From NCBI RefSeq assembly GCF_014235845.1, contig NZ_JACJUQ010000013.1, forward strand, positions 26,588-90,587: DNA of 64,000 nucleotides, written 5' to 3'. Shown here in pieces: positions 27,557 to 36,562 of the stretch (positions within the stretch are counted from its first letter, which is position 1; every line of letters starts with the position of its first letter). This DNA comes from Pontivivens nitratireducens (lineage in GTDB: Bacteria > Pseudomonadota > Alphaproteobacteria > Rhodobacterales > Rhodobacteraceae). A model generated the notes under the pieces. It saw only the letters and a program-made list of their open reading frames with translations. It was not told the DNA's origin and did no database searches. The position numbers were made by a program, and so were the translations under genes.

Positions 27557-29077
27557 TCACGGGTCCGGCTGCTGACCCCTTGGGAAGCGTGCCCGCTCCT
27601 CGACCTCGTTCAAATCCATGTGGTTGCGCATGAAGCGCTCGGATGCCTTTTGCAGCGGCTGGTAATCCCACGGGTAATAGCCGCCCTGCCGCAGCGCCTC
27701 GTAGACCACCCAGCGGCGGGCCTGCGATTTGCGCACGTCGTCGTCGAAGCGTTTCAGATCCCAGCGGGCATCGGCCTGCGCGCGGAATTTTTCCAGCATG
27801 TCTGCGGCGGCGGGATCGTCGGCGCGGTTTGTCAGCTCGTGCGGATCGGCGTTGAGGTCGAACAATTGTTCCGGGTCCAGATCGCAGCGGGTGTATTTCC
27901 AGCCGTCCTGCACCAAGGCCACCATCGGGGCGTAGGATGCCTCCGCCGCGTATTCGATGGCGACGGGCGTGTCGCGGGGGGTGCCGTTGGCCAGCGGCAC
28001 GACGCTTTCGCCTTGGGTCCAGGGGGCGACCTCCTCCATCGACAGGCCGGCCAGATCGCACAGCGTCGGGCAGACGTCGATATTGGACACCGGCGTCGTG
28101 ACCAGACCGGGCGTCAGGCCGGGGGCGCTGATCATCATCGGCACGCGGGATGAGCCTTCGAAAAAGCTCATCTTGAACCACAACCCCCGCTCACCCAGCA
28201 TGTCGCCATGGTCCGAAACGAAGAGGATCACGGCCTCCTGCCCGGTGGCCTCCAGCGTGTCCAGCACCTCACCTATCTTGTCGTCGAGATAGGAGATATT
28301 GGCGAAATACGCCCGCCGCGACCGGCGGATATCCGCATCCGTGATGTCGAAATCGCGCCAGTTGTTCGCGTCGAAGATGCGCTGCGAATGCGGGTCGTGA
28401 TCGGCGTAATCCATCGCGGGCACCGGCGGGTCGAGATGCGCGCAATCCTCGTACAGATCCCAGTATTTCCGGCGTGCCACATATGGATCATGCGGATGGG
28501 TAAAGCTGACCGTCAGGCACCACGGCCGCGCGTCCAGCCCGCGGCTGTATTCGCGGATCTTGCGCACGGCGTGATAGGCGACCTCATCATCATATTCCAT
28601 CTGGTTGCTGGTTTCCGCGACCCCTGCCCCGGTGACGGAGCCCATGTTGTGATACCACCAGTCGATGCGTTCACCGGGCTTGCGGTAATCGGGGGTCCAG
28701 CCGAAATCGGCGGGGTAGATATCAGTGGTGGTGCGTTCCTCGAACCCGTGCATCTGGTCGGGGCCGACGAAATGCATCTTGCCCGACAGGCAGGTCTGAT
28801 AGCCCGCGCGGCGCAGATGGTGCGCATAGGTGGGCAGATCCGAGGGGAATTCCGCCGCGTTGTCATAGATGCCGGTGACGCTGGGCAATTGCCCCGACAT
28901 GAAGCCACCCCGCCCCGGCGCGCAGAGCGGTGAGGCGGTATAGCAATTGGCATAGCGCACCGAACGTGCCGCCAGCCGTTTCAGGTTCGGCGCGTGCAGC
29001 CAGTCCGCCGGGCCGTCGGGGAACAGCGTGCCGTTGAGCTGGTCCACCATGAAGATCAGGATGTTGGGCGTGCTCAT
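27557..29077 (-). CDS. betC: choline sulfatase
   Basis: A 506-residue type I sulfatase that hydrolyses choline-O-sulfate to choline and sulfate. The formylglycine motif is SPLCAPGR (Cys at 52, C-x-P-x-R), with metal-site residues in [25 protein letters not shown] and [20 protein letters not shown]. The long stretch [20 protein letters not shown] is characteristic of choline sulfatases. The ATG at 29077 overlaps the betI stop by four bases; the longer upstream frame runs through betI and is rejected. The sulfate released enters the pool that Sat-CysC activates. Confidence 0.96.
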   Translation of the reverse strand: MSTPNILIFMVDQLNGTLFPDGPADWLHAPNLKRLAARSVRYANCYTASPLCAPGRGGFMSGQLPSVTGIYDNAAEFPSDLPTYAHHLRRAGYQTCLSGKMHFVGPDQMHGFEERTTTDIYPADFGWTPDYRKPGERIDWWYHNMGSVTGAGVAETSNQMEYDDEVAYHAVRKIREYSRGLDARPWCLTVSFTHPHDPYVARRKYWDLYEDCAHLDPPVPAMDYADHDPHSQRIFDANNWRDFDITDADIRRSRRAYFANISYLDDKIGEVLDTLEATGQEAVILFVSDHGDMLGERGLWFKMSFFEGSSRVPMMISAPGLTPGLVTTPVSNIDVCPTLCDLAGLSMEEVAPWTQGESVVPLANGTPRDTPVAIEYAAEASYAPMVALVQDGWKYTRCDLDPEQLFDLNADPHELTNRADDPAAADMLEKFRAQADARWDLKRFDDDVRKSQARRWVVYEALRQGGYYPWDYQPLQKASERFMRNHMDLNEVEERARFPRGQQPDP

Positions 29078-29670
29078 GAACCGGTCCTTTGAGTGTGCGC
29101 GCGCAGCGCCATGTCGATGACCTGCTCGATGGAGGCGATGGCCTCCAGCCGGCTGCCCTGGGCACCTTGCAAGGCCTGGCGAATGTAGAACCCGTCGATC
29201 AGGGCGGCGATCGTCTCGGCCAGGGCGCGGGGATCGCCCTCCATCAGGGGGCGCAGGTCGTGCATCAGATTGCTGCGCAGGCGCTGCTGATAGACCCGCA
29301 GCAGACGGTTGGTTTCCGGCACCGTCTGGGCCGAGACGTAGAAGGCCAGCCATGCCGCGATCACATCGTGCTGAAAGCTGTGGTCGGAGAAGCTGGCGGT
29401 GACGATGGCGCTGAGCCGCCCCCGCGGCGTGCGGGCCAGTGCGAGTTGCGTCCGCACCTCCGCCCCCAGCCCGCTGAGGATGTGCCGCATGGCCGCCGTC
29501 AGAATGCGTTCCTTGGAGCCGAAATAGTGATGGGCCAAGGCGCTCGACACGCCTGCGCGGCCCGCGATCTGGGTCACGGTCACGTCCAGCGATCCCTGGC
29601 GGCCGATCTCGGCTATGGCGGCCTGCACCAGCGCGGCGCGGCGCAGGGGCTGCATTCCGATCTTGGGCAT
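29074..29670 (-). CDS. betI: TetR-family choline-responsive repressor
   Basis: A 198-residue repressor. The helix-turn-helix is VTVTQIAGRAGVSSALAHHYFGSKERIL (shown in part: IAGRAGVSSALAHHY), and RRAALVQAAIAEIGRQGSL leads into it, as in BetI. It regulates bet genes in response to choline. The ATG at 29670 is preceded by GAGGAG and avoids a 20-residue upstream extension. It is the first gene of the minus operon and divergent from choX, with a palindrome between them that fits its operator. Confidence 0.93.
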   Translation of the reverse strand: MPKIGMQPLRRAALVQAAIAEIGRQGSLDVTVTQIAGRAGVSSALAHHYFGSKERILTAAMRHILSGLGAEVRTQLALARTPRGRLSAIVTASFSDHSFQHDVIAAWLAFYVSAQTVPETNRLLRVYQQRLRSNLMHDLRPLMEGDPRALAETIAALIDGFYIRQALQGAQGSRLEAIASIEQVIDMALRAHTQRTGS

Positions 29671-29714
29671 GGATGACTCCTCGCATGGCAATACACGCAT
29701 AGGGATGGTTTTTT

Positions 29715-29734
29715 TTGACTGACGCGTCAATCAA
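29715..29734. promoter_or_regulatory. 20-bp palindrome, candidate BetI operator
   Basis: Half-sites TTGACTGACG and CGTCAATCAA read almost identically on both strands; only one pair of symmetric positions differs (C/T against A/G). It lies 45 bases upstream of betI and 200 bases upstream of choX, in the shared divergent region. TTGATT-type half-sites and position fit a TetR/BetI autorepression site. Confidence 0.6.
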
Positions 29735-29934
29735 AACACTGCCAAACCGCTGCGGACGTCACGCGAATTGTGGTCTTGCGAAATCTTTTTATAGCGATAA
29801 CAGATAGTTGAACGTTTCGGGAAAAAGGGTTGCAAACCACCCCCTATTGTTCTCTGATTTGCGCCACACTTGAAAATTGCCGTCGGGGGCCGATAAACGG
29901 GGCCGGCGAGATTAAAAACAAACAGGGAATTCAG

Positions 29935-30897
29935 ATGAAAAAGATCATTCTGGCCGCATCGTTCGGCCTGGCCATGCCCACACTCGCGGCGGCGCAGGAC
30001 TGCGGTGAAGTTTCGATTACCGAGATGAACTGGGCGTCCTCCGCCGTGGTTACGCATGTGTCCAAGTTCCTGATGGAGCAGGGCTATGGCTGCGATGTCA
30101 CGACCGTGCCCTCGGCCACCGTGACTTCGCTGGCCTCCGTTTCCGAGACGGGCAAGCCGGACATCATCACCGAATTGTGGATCAACGGCACCCCGGCCTA
30201 TGGCGAGTTGTCCGAGGCGGGCCGCATCGTGACGCTGGGCGACGTGCTGTCGGATGGCGGTGAGGAAGGCTGGTGGATCCCCACCTATCTGGTCGAGGAG
30301 CATCCCGAGCTGGCAACGCTCGAAGGTGTGCAGGCCAATGCCGATCTGCTCGACAACCGTTTCCACAACTGCCCCGACGGCTGGGGCTGCAAGAACACCA
30401 ATGCCGCGCTGGTCGAGGCGGCGGAGCTGGAGGCCCACGGCTACGAGATCTTCCAGCACGGTTCGGGTGAGACGATGGCGACCTCCATCGCCTCGGCCTT
30501 CGAGAACCAGGAGCCGTGGCTTGGCTATTACTGGGCGCCGACCTCGGTTCTGGGCAAGTACGACATGACCATGGTGGATCTGGGCCCCTATGACGAGGAA
30601 ATCCACACCTGCAACTCGAACCCCGAATGCGAGGAGGTCGGCCTGTCGTCCTATCCGGTCGGCCCCGTCAAGACGATCGTGACCACCACGTTCCAGGATG
30701 AACACCCCGAGGTTGCCGAGCTGATGTCCAAGGTGTCGTTCACCAACGCACAGATGGGCGAACTGCTGGCATGGCAGGAGGAGAACAACGCCTCCGCCGA
30801 GGAAACCGCCGTCTACTTCATCACCACTGGCAGCGACACCTGGTCCGAGTGGCTGAACGATGACGCGCGCGAGAAGCTCGCCGCCTTCATCCAGTAA
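29935..30897 (+). CDS. choX: choline/betaine ABC transporter substrate-binding protein
   Basis: A 320-residue periplasmic protein of the OpuAC/ProX type with a Sec signal peptide (about 1-20, cut after LAAA). Tryptophans in EMNWASSAV, ELWINGTPAYG and WLGYYWAPTS are positioned like the aromatic box that holds a quaternary amine. The start at 29935 follows AGGGA. It heads the choXWV operon, and a terminator-like hairpin follows directly, which would give more binding protein than membrane subunits. ChoX is inferred because it lies beside the bet genes; a glycine-betaine-binding ProX cannot be excluded. Confidence 0.88.
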   Translation: MKKIILAASFGLAMPTLAAAQDCGEVSITEMNWASSAVVTHVSKFLMEQGYGCDVTTVPSATVTSLASVSETGKPDIITELWINGTPAYGELSEAGRIVTLGDVLSDGGEEGWWIPTYLVEEHPELATLEGVQANADLLDNRFHNCPDGWGCKNTNAALVEAAELEAHGYEIFQHGSGETMATSIASAFENQEPWLGYYWAPTSVLGKYDMTMVDLGPYDEEIHTCNSNPECEEVGLSSYPVGPVKTIVTTTFQDEHPEVAELMSKVSFTNAQMGELLAWQEENNASAEETAVYFITTGSDTWSEWLNDDAREKLAAFIQ

Positions 30898-30905
30898 ATC
30901 CATTC

Positions 30906-30932
30906 AAGGCCCCTGCTAATCGCGGGGGCCTT
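30906..30932 (+). terminator. hairpin after choX, partial terminator
   Basis: AAGGCCCC and GGGGCCTT form an 8-bp stem around an 11-base loop with only three Ts after it, 9 bases beyond the choX stop. A second weak G/C hairpin with five Ts follows near 30953-30975. Either could limit read-through into choW. Confidence 0.55.
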
Positions 30933-30989
30933 TCGACCATCACGCGCAGGGGCCCGGCATCGACGGGGCTTTTTGCGTATCCACCGGGT

Positions 30990-31117
30990 CGCGGATCGGC
31001 TTCGCGTTACCGTAAGAAATCGCGAACCTGCCTTCGCGTACTGCAAAAACCGCGAACTTGCCTTCGCGTAGTCACAAATCGCGGATCAGCTTCGCGTATC
31101 AACAAAATCGCGAACGG
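30990..31117 (+). repeat. tandem 30-bp array of CGCG(A/G)A...TTCGCG hairpins
   Basis: Four hairpin-forming units start at 30990, 31021, 31051 and 31080, with a fifth half-unit at 31109, giving a period of 29-31 bases. Units 2 and 3 have a perfect stem CGCGAA/TTCGCG; units 1 and 4 have CGCGGA/TTCGCG, which still pairs in RNA by a G-U wobble. Loops are 5-6 bases and each unit ends in TTCGCGT(A/T). The array lies between choX and choW, 13 bases before the choW start. Confidence 0.75.
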
Positions 31118-31129
31118 AACGGACGGGAC

Positions 31130-32179
31130 ATGGCCTTCTACGACGGATTGATCGAGACGCTCGGCCTCAGCAACTGGTGCGGAGAAGCGGATGCAGGCGG
31201 GGGCGGGCCGGTCACCATGGCCGAACTGCTGGCGCGCGCCAATGGCGGGGGCGCCGGTGCGCCCGAACCCGACGTGCCCCTGCTGGAGACGCCGTTCCCC
31301 TCGCTCGACACGCTGCACCGCTCCTGCGATGCGATCCCGCGGACCCGCGACATGACCGAGGCGGTCGAACAGGGTTTCCTCAACATCAAGGACGGGCTGA
31401 AATTCGTGCTCGACCCGCTGACCACGCCGCTTGGCTGGTTGCTGGATGCCTCGCTGGATCTGTTTCAGGCGACGCCCTGGTTCATCATGATCCCGCTGCT
31501 GATGCTGCTGACCTGGGTCACAGCCCGGTCGGTGGGCGTGCTGGTGCTGGTGACGCTGTCCTTCCTGTTCATGGCGTTCATCGACCATTACAACGAGGCG
31601 ATCCAGACGCTGTCGATCATCTTCGTCTGTACGATCTTCAGCGTGGTTCTGGGCGTGCCCATCGGCATTGCCATGTCGAAAAGCAACACGATGCAGCGCA
31701 TCGCCATTCCCATTCTGGACATGCTGCAAACGCTGCCGACCTTCGTCTATCTGATCCCGCTGATCTTCCTGTTCTCGGTGACGGAGAGCAAGCTCTACGG
31801 CATTGCCATCATCCTCTATGCCATCGTGCCGGTGATCCGCCTGACCGATCTGGGCATCCGGCTGGTGGACAAGGACGTGATCGAGGCGGCGGATGCCTTC
31901 GGCATGTCGAACTGGCAGAAACTGACGGGCGTGCAGGTGCCGCTGGCCCTGCCCAACATCATGGCCGGCATCAACCAGACCATCATGATGAGCCTGGCGA
32001 TGGTGGTGATCGCCTCGCTGGTCTCGGCTCCGGGTCTGGGGCGTCTGGTCCTGCGCGGCATCAACAACCTGGAACTGGGCGTCGGTCTGGTGGCGGGTTT
32101 CTGTATCGTGCTGCTGGCGGTCCTGCTGGACCGGGCCACCAAGGCGGCGCTTGGCCGCATCAATTCGAGCGAGCAGTGA
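31130..32179 (+). CDS. choW: choline/betaine ABC transporter permease
   Basis: A 349-residue ProW/OpuAB-type inner-membrane permease. After a polar N-terminal 85 residues, the hydrophobic core holds about six to seven helices; QTLPTFVYLIPLIFLFSVTE and the EAA-like loop VIEAADAFGMSNWQKLTGVQ (contacting the ATPase) are clear. The start at 31130 follows GGACGGGAC and lies just beyond the hairpin array. It ends 4 bases before choV. Confidence 0.92.
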   Translation: MAFYDGLIETLGLSNWCGEADAGGGGPVTMAELLARANGGGAGAPEPDVPLLETPFPSLDTLHRSCDAIPRTRDMTEAVEQGFLNIKDGLKFVLDPLTTPLGWLLDASLDLFQATPWFIMIPLLMLLTWVTARSVGVLVLVTLSFLFMAFIDHYNEAIQTLSIIFVCTIFSVVLGVPIGIAMSKSNTMQRIAIPILDMLQTLPTFVYLIPLIFLFSVTESKLYGIAIILYAIVPVIRLTDLGIRLVDKDVIEAADAFGMSNWQKLTGVQVPLALPNIMAGINQTIMMSLAMVVIASLVSAPGLGRLVLRGINNLELGVGLVAGFCIVLLAVLLDRATKAALGRINSSEQ

Positions 32180-32183
32180 GACC

Positions 32184-33248
32184 ATGACAGAGCAAAACAA
32201 CATCAAGGTCTCGATCCGGAACCTGTACAAGATCTTCGGCACCGATCCGCAGGCCGCACTGGAACATGTGCGCGGCGGTCTGGGAAAGCCGGAATTGCTG
32301 GAACAGCACGGGCATGTGCTGGGCTTGCAGGATATCAATGTCGACATCCGCGCGGGTGAGATCACGGTCATCATGGGGCTGTCCGGGTCGGGAAAATCCA
32401 CGCTGATCCGCCACCTGAACCGTCTGATCGAACCCACCGCGGGTGAGATCCTCGTCAATGGCGAGGACGTGCTGGCCTACGATGCGACCAAGCTGGATGC
32501 CCTGCGCCAGAACACCATGTCGATGGTCTTCCAGAAATTCGCGCTGTTCCCGCACCGCACGGTTCTGGAAAATGCCGGCATGGCCCGGCGCGTGCGCGGC
32601 GAAAACGCCAAGGCGGCGGACAAGGAGGGGCAAAAGTGGCTCGACCGGGTCGGGCTCTCCGGCTATGGCGGGCATTATCCCAACCAGCTGTCGGGTGGCA
32701 TGCAGCAGCGCGTGGGCATTGCGCGCGCGCTAGCCTCGGACAGTGAGATCATGCTGATGGATGAGGCGTTTTCCGCGCTCGACCCGCTGATCCGCACCGA
32801 TATGCAGGACCTGCTGCTGGAATTGCAGCGCGAATTGCACAAGACCATCATCTTCATCACGCATGACCTGGATGAGGCGCTGAAGCTGGCGGATCATCTG
32901 GTGATCCTCAAGGACGGCGCCGTCGTCCAGCAGGGTGAACCGCAGGAAATCCTGCTGCATCCCAACGATCCCTACATCATGGACTTCATCGCCGACATCA
33001 ACCGCGCGCGCGTGCTGCGCGTCCGCTCGGTGATGGAGGTGACGACCGATCCGGGCACCAATATCGCAGGCGACGTCGATGCCAATTCCAACCTGGAACG
33101 GGTGATCGCGCTGTCCGAGGGGGACACCAACCTCAACTACCGCGTGATGGAGGACGGCGCGCAAGTCGGCCTGCTGCACATGCGCGACCTGGTGCGCGCC
33201 TTGGTCCCGGTGGAGGCATCCGATCCGGCCCGCAGGCTGGCGTCGTAG
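32184..33248 (+). CDS. choV: choline/betaine ABC transporter ATP-binding protein
   Basis: A 354-residue ProV/OpuAA-type ATPase: N-terminal KNLYKIFG-like start (IRNLYKIFGTDPQAALEHV), Walker A GLSGSGKST (65-73), signature LSGGMQQRVGIARAL, Walker B IMLMDEAFSALDPL and switch His in IFITHDLDEAL. The C-terminal 60 residues (LNYRVMEDGAQVGLLHMRDL) are a shortened CBS-like regulatory region. It powers uptake of choline and related osmolytes through ChoW. Confidence 0.94.
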   Translation: MTEQNNIKVSIRNLYKIFGTDPQAALEHVRGGLGKPELLEQHGHVLGLQDINVDIRAGEITVIMGLSGSGKSTLIRHLNRLIEPTAGEILVNGEDVLAYDATKLDALRQNTMSMVFQKFALFPHRTVLENAGMARRVRGENAKAADKEGQKWLDRVGLSGYGGHYPNQLSGGMQQRVGIARALASDSEIMLMDEAFSALDPLIRTDMQDLLLELQRELHKTIIFITHDLDEALKLADHLVILKDGAVVQQGEPQEILLHPNDPYIMDFIADINRARVLRVRSVMEVTTDPGTNIAGDVDANSNLERVIALSEGDTNLNYRVMEDGAQVGLLHMRDLVRALVPVEASDPARRLAS

Positions 33249-33334
33249 TACAAGAACTTCAGTTATCGTTTCGATCTGTTATGTATCTTAGGAACGACAG
33301 ATGCGTTCTGTATTACAATTACGGATGAAACGGC

Positions 33335-34024
33335 ATGAGCACCCTTTCCAGCGGGCCGAACCTAACCGATCTGGCCGATAAGTACGGGTCGGACAAGGGA
33401 TCGGGAAAGCACCGCTATACCGAGCTGTACCACATGCTCTTCTCCCCGTTTCGCAATCGAAAGATCACCTTTCTGGAAATGGGCCTGCTGATCGGCGGGC
33501 CCGAGCATGGCAAGGACGCGGACCGCCAGACGACCGACCTGCCCTCGATCCGCATGTGGCTGGACTATTTCACCAAGGCGCGGATCGTGGGGCTGGATGT
33601 CTCTGATTTCTCGTGGTTTGAACATGACCGGTTCGATTTCGTGCGCTGCGACATGGACGATCGGGCGAATATCAACGAGGCGATCGGGCGGATCGGTGCC
33701 CCTGATATCGTGATCGACGACGCGTCCCATGCCTCGCATCACCAGCAGAACGCGTTTCTGGAGATCTTCCCGCTGCTGCCATCGGGGGGGCTGTATATTA
33801 TCGAAGATCTGCGCTGGCAGCCGCCGCCCTATGAAAAGGCTGGCATCACCAAAACAGCGGCCCTGTTTCAAAGCTGGCTGCATCAGCGCACCTTTGAACA
33901 TTCCGACCCCACCGTGGCGGAACAGTTCAACGCACTGGCACCGGATATTTCAGGCTGCTTTGTGTTTCAGGCCGGCTATAAAAAGGCCCGCCGCGATCAG
34001 GTCGCAGTGATCCACAAACGCTAA
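33335..34024 (+). CDS. class I SAM-dependent methyltransferase-like protein
   Basis: A 229-residue cytoplasmic protein beginning LTDLADKYGSDKGSGKHRYT, a pattern of sugar/macrolide O-methyltransferases. The SAM site is around FLEMGLLIGGPEHG, the acidic strand IVGLDVSDFSWF and IVIDDASHASHHQQ (Asp/His near the metal or acceptor). It could methylate a sugar hydroxyl in the locus. It precedes a GT2 gene by 19 bases. The fold is clear; the acceptor is unknown. Confidence 0.78.
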   Translation: MSTLSSGPNLTDLADKYGSDKGSGKHRYTELYHMLFSPFRNRKITFLEMGLLIGGPEHGKDADRQTTDLPSIRMWLDYFTKARIVGLDVSDFSWFEHDRFDFVRCDMDDRANINEAIGRIGAPDIVIDDASHASHHQQNAFLEIFPLLPSGGLYIIEDLRWQPPPYEKAGITKTAALFQSWLHQRTFEHSDPTVAEQFNALAPDISGCFVFQAGYKKARRDQVAVIHKR

Positions 34025-34043
34025 TTCCGAAAAGGCTCGCACC

Positions 34044-34892
34044 ATGAGCACTGATATCGACGTGACCTGCGTGGTTCTGGCCTATCGTCAGGAGGGCATC
34101 GTCGCGGAAGCGATTGCCTCAATCTTTGCGCAGGAATTTGACGGGCGCATGGAAATTCTGCTGTCGGATGATTGCTCGCCCGATGGCACCTTTGATGTGA
34201 TGCAACGCATGGCGGCGGAATATGACGGGCCGCATCAGATCACGCTGAACCGGAACGCCGAAAACCTTGGCGCGATTTTCCACGTGAACCGCGTGTTCGA
34301 GCTGGCCCGCGGTGATCTGATCGTTGTGAATTCCGGCGATGATATCTCCACGCCCAACCGCGCGGCGCGCCTGTATGAATGCTTTACTGCGGATGAGGTC
34401 CGCCCGCTCATGATCCATTCCGCCATGGATATCATCCGGCTGGACGGCACACCGACAGGCCAACGGTTCGATGTGAATGACCGGATCGCCAAGATGGGAC
34501 CGCATCAGGCGGCCATTGCGGCGGTGGGGTGTTATGGCGCCAGTTGCGCGTGGAACAAGGAAATGTTCGAGATTTACGGCCCGATGACCGAGGCTGGCAG
34601 CTATGGCGATCTGGTCTCGACCTATCGCGCAAAACTGTTGGGCCGCTTGGCCCATGTTGACGAACCACTGGTCCTGTACCGCGAGGGCGGCGTTTCGGAC
34701 GTTGCACAACTTTCAGCCGAGCAACGCGAAGCCTATAAAATCAAGCGTCAGGAAATTCAGCTCTCCGTATTACGCCAACGATTACTGGACACACGCACCG
34801 CGGCCGCAGGACGACGACAGTTGATTAAGCGTCTGAAATCGCGGATCGCCGAGGTGAATAGGCTGGTCATCACGTCAAAGGCGCAAGCCTGA
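34044..34892 (+). CDS. family 2 glycosyltransferase
   Basis: A 282-residue GT-A enzyme. IDVTCVVLAYRQEGIVAEAI opens the fold, LLSDDCSPDGTFDVM is the first acidic motif, VVNSGDDISTPNRA is the DxD-type metal site, and the C-terminus is basic and predicted helical. It lies with the methyltransferase gene in a short plus-strand pair that converges on the minus operon at 34897. No donor can be assigned. Confidence 0.85.
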   Translation: MSTDIDVTCVVLAYRQEGIVAEAIASIFAQEFDGRMEILLSDDCSPDGTFDVMQRMAAEYDGPHQITLNRNAENLGAIFHVNRVFELARGDLIVVNSGDDISTPNRAARLYECFTADEVRPLMIHSAMDIIRLDGTPTGQRFDVNDRIAKMGPHQAAIAAVGCYGASCAWNKEMFEIYGPMTEAGSYGDLVSTYRAKLLGRLAHVDEPLVLYREGGVSDVAQLSAEQREAYKIKRQEIQLSVLRQRLLDTRTAAAGRRQLIKRLKSRIAEVNRLVITSKAQA

Positions 34893-34896
34893 GCGA

Positions 34897-35826
34897 TCAC
34901 CCCCGCGCCTGAACCGCCCGCGCCCAATTCTCGATCGTGACGGCGCGTGCGGCAAAGGAATGCTCCTGCCGCACGGTTTCGGCAAAAGCGCGACGTTCTG
35001 CACGGCGCTCTGGCCCCTCAGCCAATGCGGCCTCGGCCCCCTCGCGAAAACTCGCCTCGTCCTTGAACGTATAGACCCACGGTTCCAGCGCGGCAGGCAG
35101 GCCCGCAACCTTGTCCGACAGCAGCGGCGCGCCGCAGGCCAGCACGTCAAACACGCGGTTCGATACCAGCCCATTGGCCCGCATATCGCGCCAGTGATCG
35201 TTCAGCACCACGCCAGCGCCCGAATAATGCTGCCCTAACGTGCCATTGGGCAAAAACTGCCCCTGTAGGAACGGCGCGAACCGCTCATGCTCGACCCAAC
35301 CCTTGCCCCACAGCTTCACGTCGTAGCCGCAGCGCTGCGCCATATCCAGCGAGGGCCGCCCGCCCCGTCGGTTCACCCCGACAAACAGCATCGAGCCATC
35401 GGATTCCACTTCATAGGGGCGCATAATTTCAGGGTCAGTGGCCTGTAGCAGTTGCGAAACACGCCCCCGTCCCAGCAAGCGGCGCAGCGCACGCTGTCCC
35501 CGACCCGATGCGGTGAAAACGTGGTCATACTCCAACATCTCCTCACCACGCACATTGCCCGGATGCGAGATGATCCACAGCATACTGGTGCGTCCTGCAA
35601 TGGGTTGAAACCCGCCAAAGCCGCGCAGCACCAGATCAACGCCGCCCGGCGTCGTATCCGCTTGCCAGGTATCGCGGGCATCAATCTCTACGGTATGGCC
35701 CCGCGCGCTCAACGCATCCTGTAATGATCGCGCAAAGAAGTAATCGCCCCAACGCTGGGCCCGCACCAGATTAGCGGGCGCAATCTTGAGCCGAATGGAA
35801 AGGGGGGATTGATCGGCTTCAGGCAT
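34897..35826 (-). CDS. GT-B-like glycosyltransferase family protein
   Basis: A 309-residue protein with a C-terminal nucleotide-sugar-binding-like half: LFVGVNRRGGRPSLD, LWGKGW, HYSGAGVVLNDHWRDMRANG and SNRVFDVLACGAPLLSDKVAGL, the last segment typical of CgeB/family-1-like transferases. The start at 35826 overlaps the upstream methyltransferase-like gene by eight bases; ATGs at 35838 and 35880 are alternatives. It is last in the minus operon 40785-34897. Confidence 0.75.
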   Translation of the reverse strand: MPEADQSPLSIRLKIAPANLVRAQRWGDYFFARSLQDALSARGHTVEIDARDTWQADTTPGGVDLVLRGFGGFQPIAGRTSMLWIISHPGNVRGEEMLEYDHVFTASGRGQRALRRLLGRGRVSQLLQATDPEIMRPYEVESDGSMLFVGVNRRGGRPSLDMAQRCGYDVKLWGKGWVEHERFAPFLQGQFLPNGTLGQHYSGAGVVLNDHWRDMRANGLVSNRVFDVLACGAPLLSDKVAGLPAALEPWVYTFKDEASFREGAEAALAEGPERRAERRAFAETVRQEHSFAARAVTIENWARAVQARG

Positions 35827-36520
35827 CTTTGTTTGCATCTGCGATATAGGCCGCACTGCTGGCATACTCGAACATGTCATAGAAACGGGTGGCCCCGAAA
35901 TCCGAGATGTTCAGGTCAATATAGCGCGCCATCAGGTCGTCATAAGCATCATTCAGTACGCGGTTTTGCGGGTCCAGTCCGGTGATCGAAACGATCCCCG
36001 TCGGCGCCGCGTCATAAACCGTGATCTGCAAATCAGGGCGCAGCTCCAACAGGATCACCAGAACCTTCCACACATCACCGGTCCACGCACGGCCACGCAC
36101 ATTGGCGCGGTCGCGCTCCGTCATATTTGCATTGAACGGGCAGCAGTCATGCAGGGTCAGCGTGGCCCCCGGCGCGGCATTCCGCTCCGAATTCATGAAG
36201 TCGCGCAGCAGGAATTCGAAATGGTGCATTCCATCTAGAAAGCCGAAATCGATCTGGCGGCCCACGGCCTGCAGAAAGCCCGTCTCGAAAAAATCATCGC
36301 TGGGCATCTGGAACAGGTGCCCCTGTTGCCCGGGAAAGGTCGTGAAGCGCTTCAGCACAAATGTCGGATCAATCGCGATGAAATCCCCCGCCGCCATGGA
36401 CAGGGAATTGCCTGTGCGCGACCCGATTTCCAGATATAGCGCGGGTTTCAGCTGTTTGTGCATCGCCTTGAGCAAGGCAAAATACTCAGTCCCCTGTGCG
36501 GGGCGGAATTGGTTCGTCAC
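35819..36520 (-). CDS. class I SAM-dependent methyltransferase-like protein
   Basis: A 233-residue protein started at a GTG (36520) because AGGAG lies seven bases upstream; the track-length ATG at 36562 has no such site. ALYLEIGSRTGNSLSMAAGD resembles a SAM-binding glycine-rich loop and FIAIDPTF the following acidic strand, while IDFGFLDGMHHFEFLLRDF is like the methyltransferase-24 family. It may methylate a sugar in the polymer; catalytic proof is lacking. Confidence 0.72.
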   Translation of the reverse strand: MTNQFRPAQGTEYFALLKAMHKQLKPALYLEIGSRTGNSLSMAAGDFIAIDPTFVLKRFTTFPGQQGHLFQMPSDDFFETGFLQAVGRQIDFGFLDGMHHFEFLLRDFMNSERNAAPGATLTLHDCCPFNANMTERDRANVRGRAWTGDVWKVLVILLELRPDLQITVYDAAPTGIVSITGLDPQNRVLNDAYDDLMARYIDLNISDFGATRFYDMFEYASSAAYIADANKDA

Positions 36521-36562
36521 GCTATCTCTCCTGACAAGGTGCTGTTTGCTTTGCGGGCACAC

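Noticed and set aside
27557..29734. A 725-residue frame including betC.
   Set aside because: It runs through betI in another frame; homology and four-base overlap place the sulfatase start at 29077.
30990..31117. The regular 30-bp repeats looked at first like a CRISPR array.
   Set aside because: There are no unique spacers of repeat-like length; the units are directly adjacent, vary internally and form hairpins. No cas genes are present.
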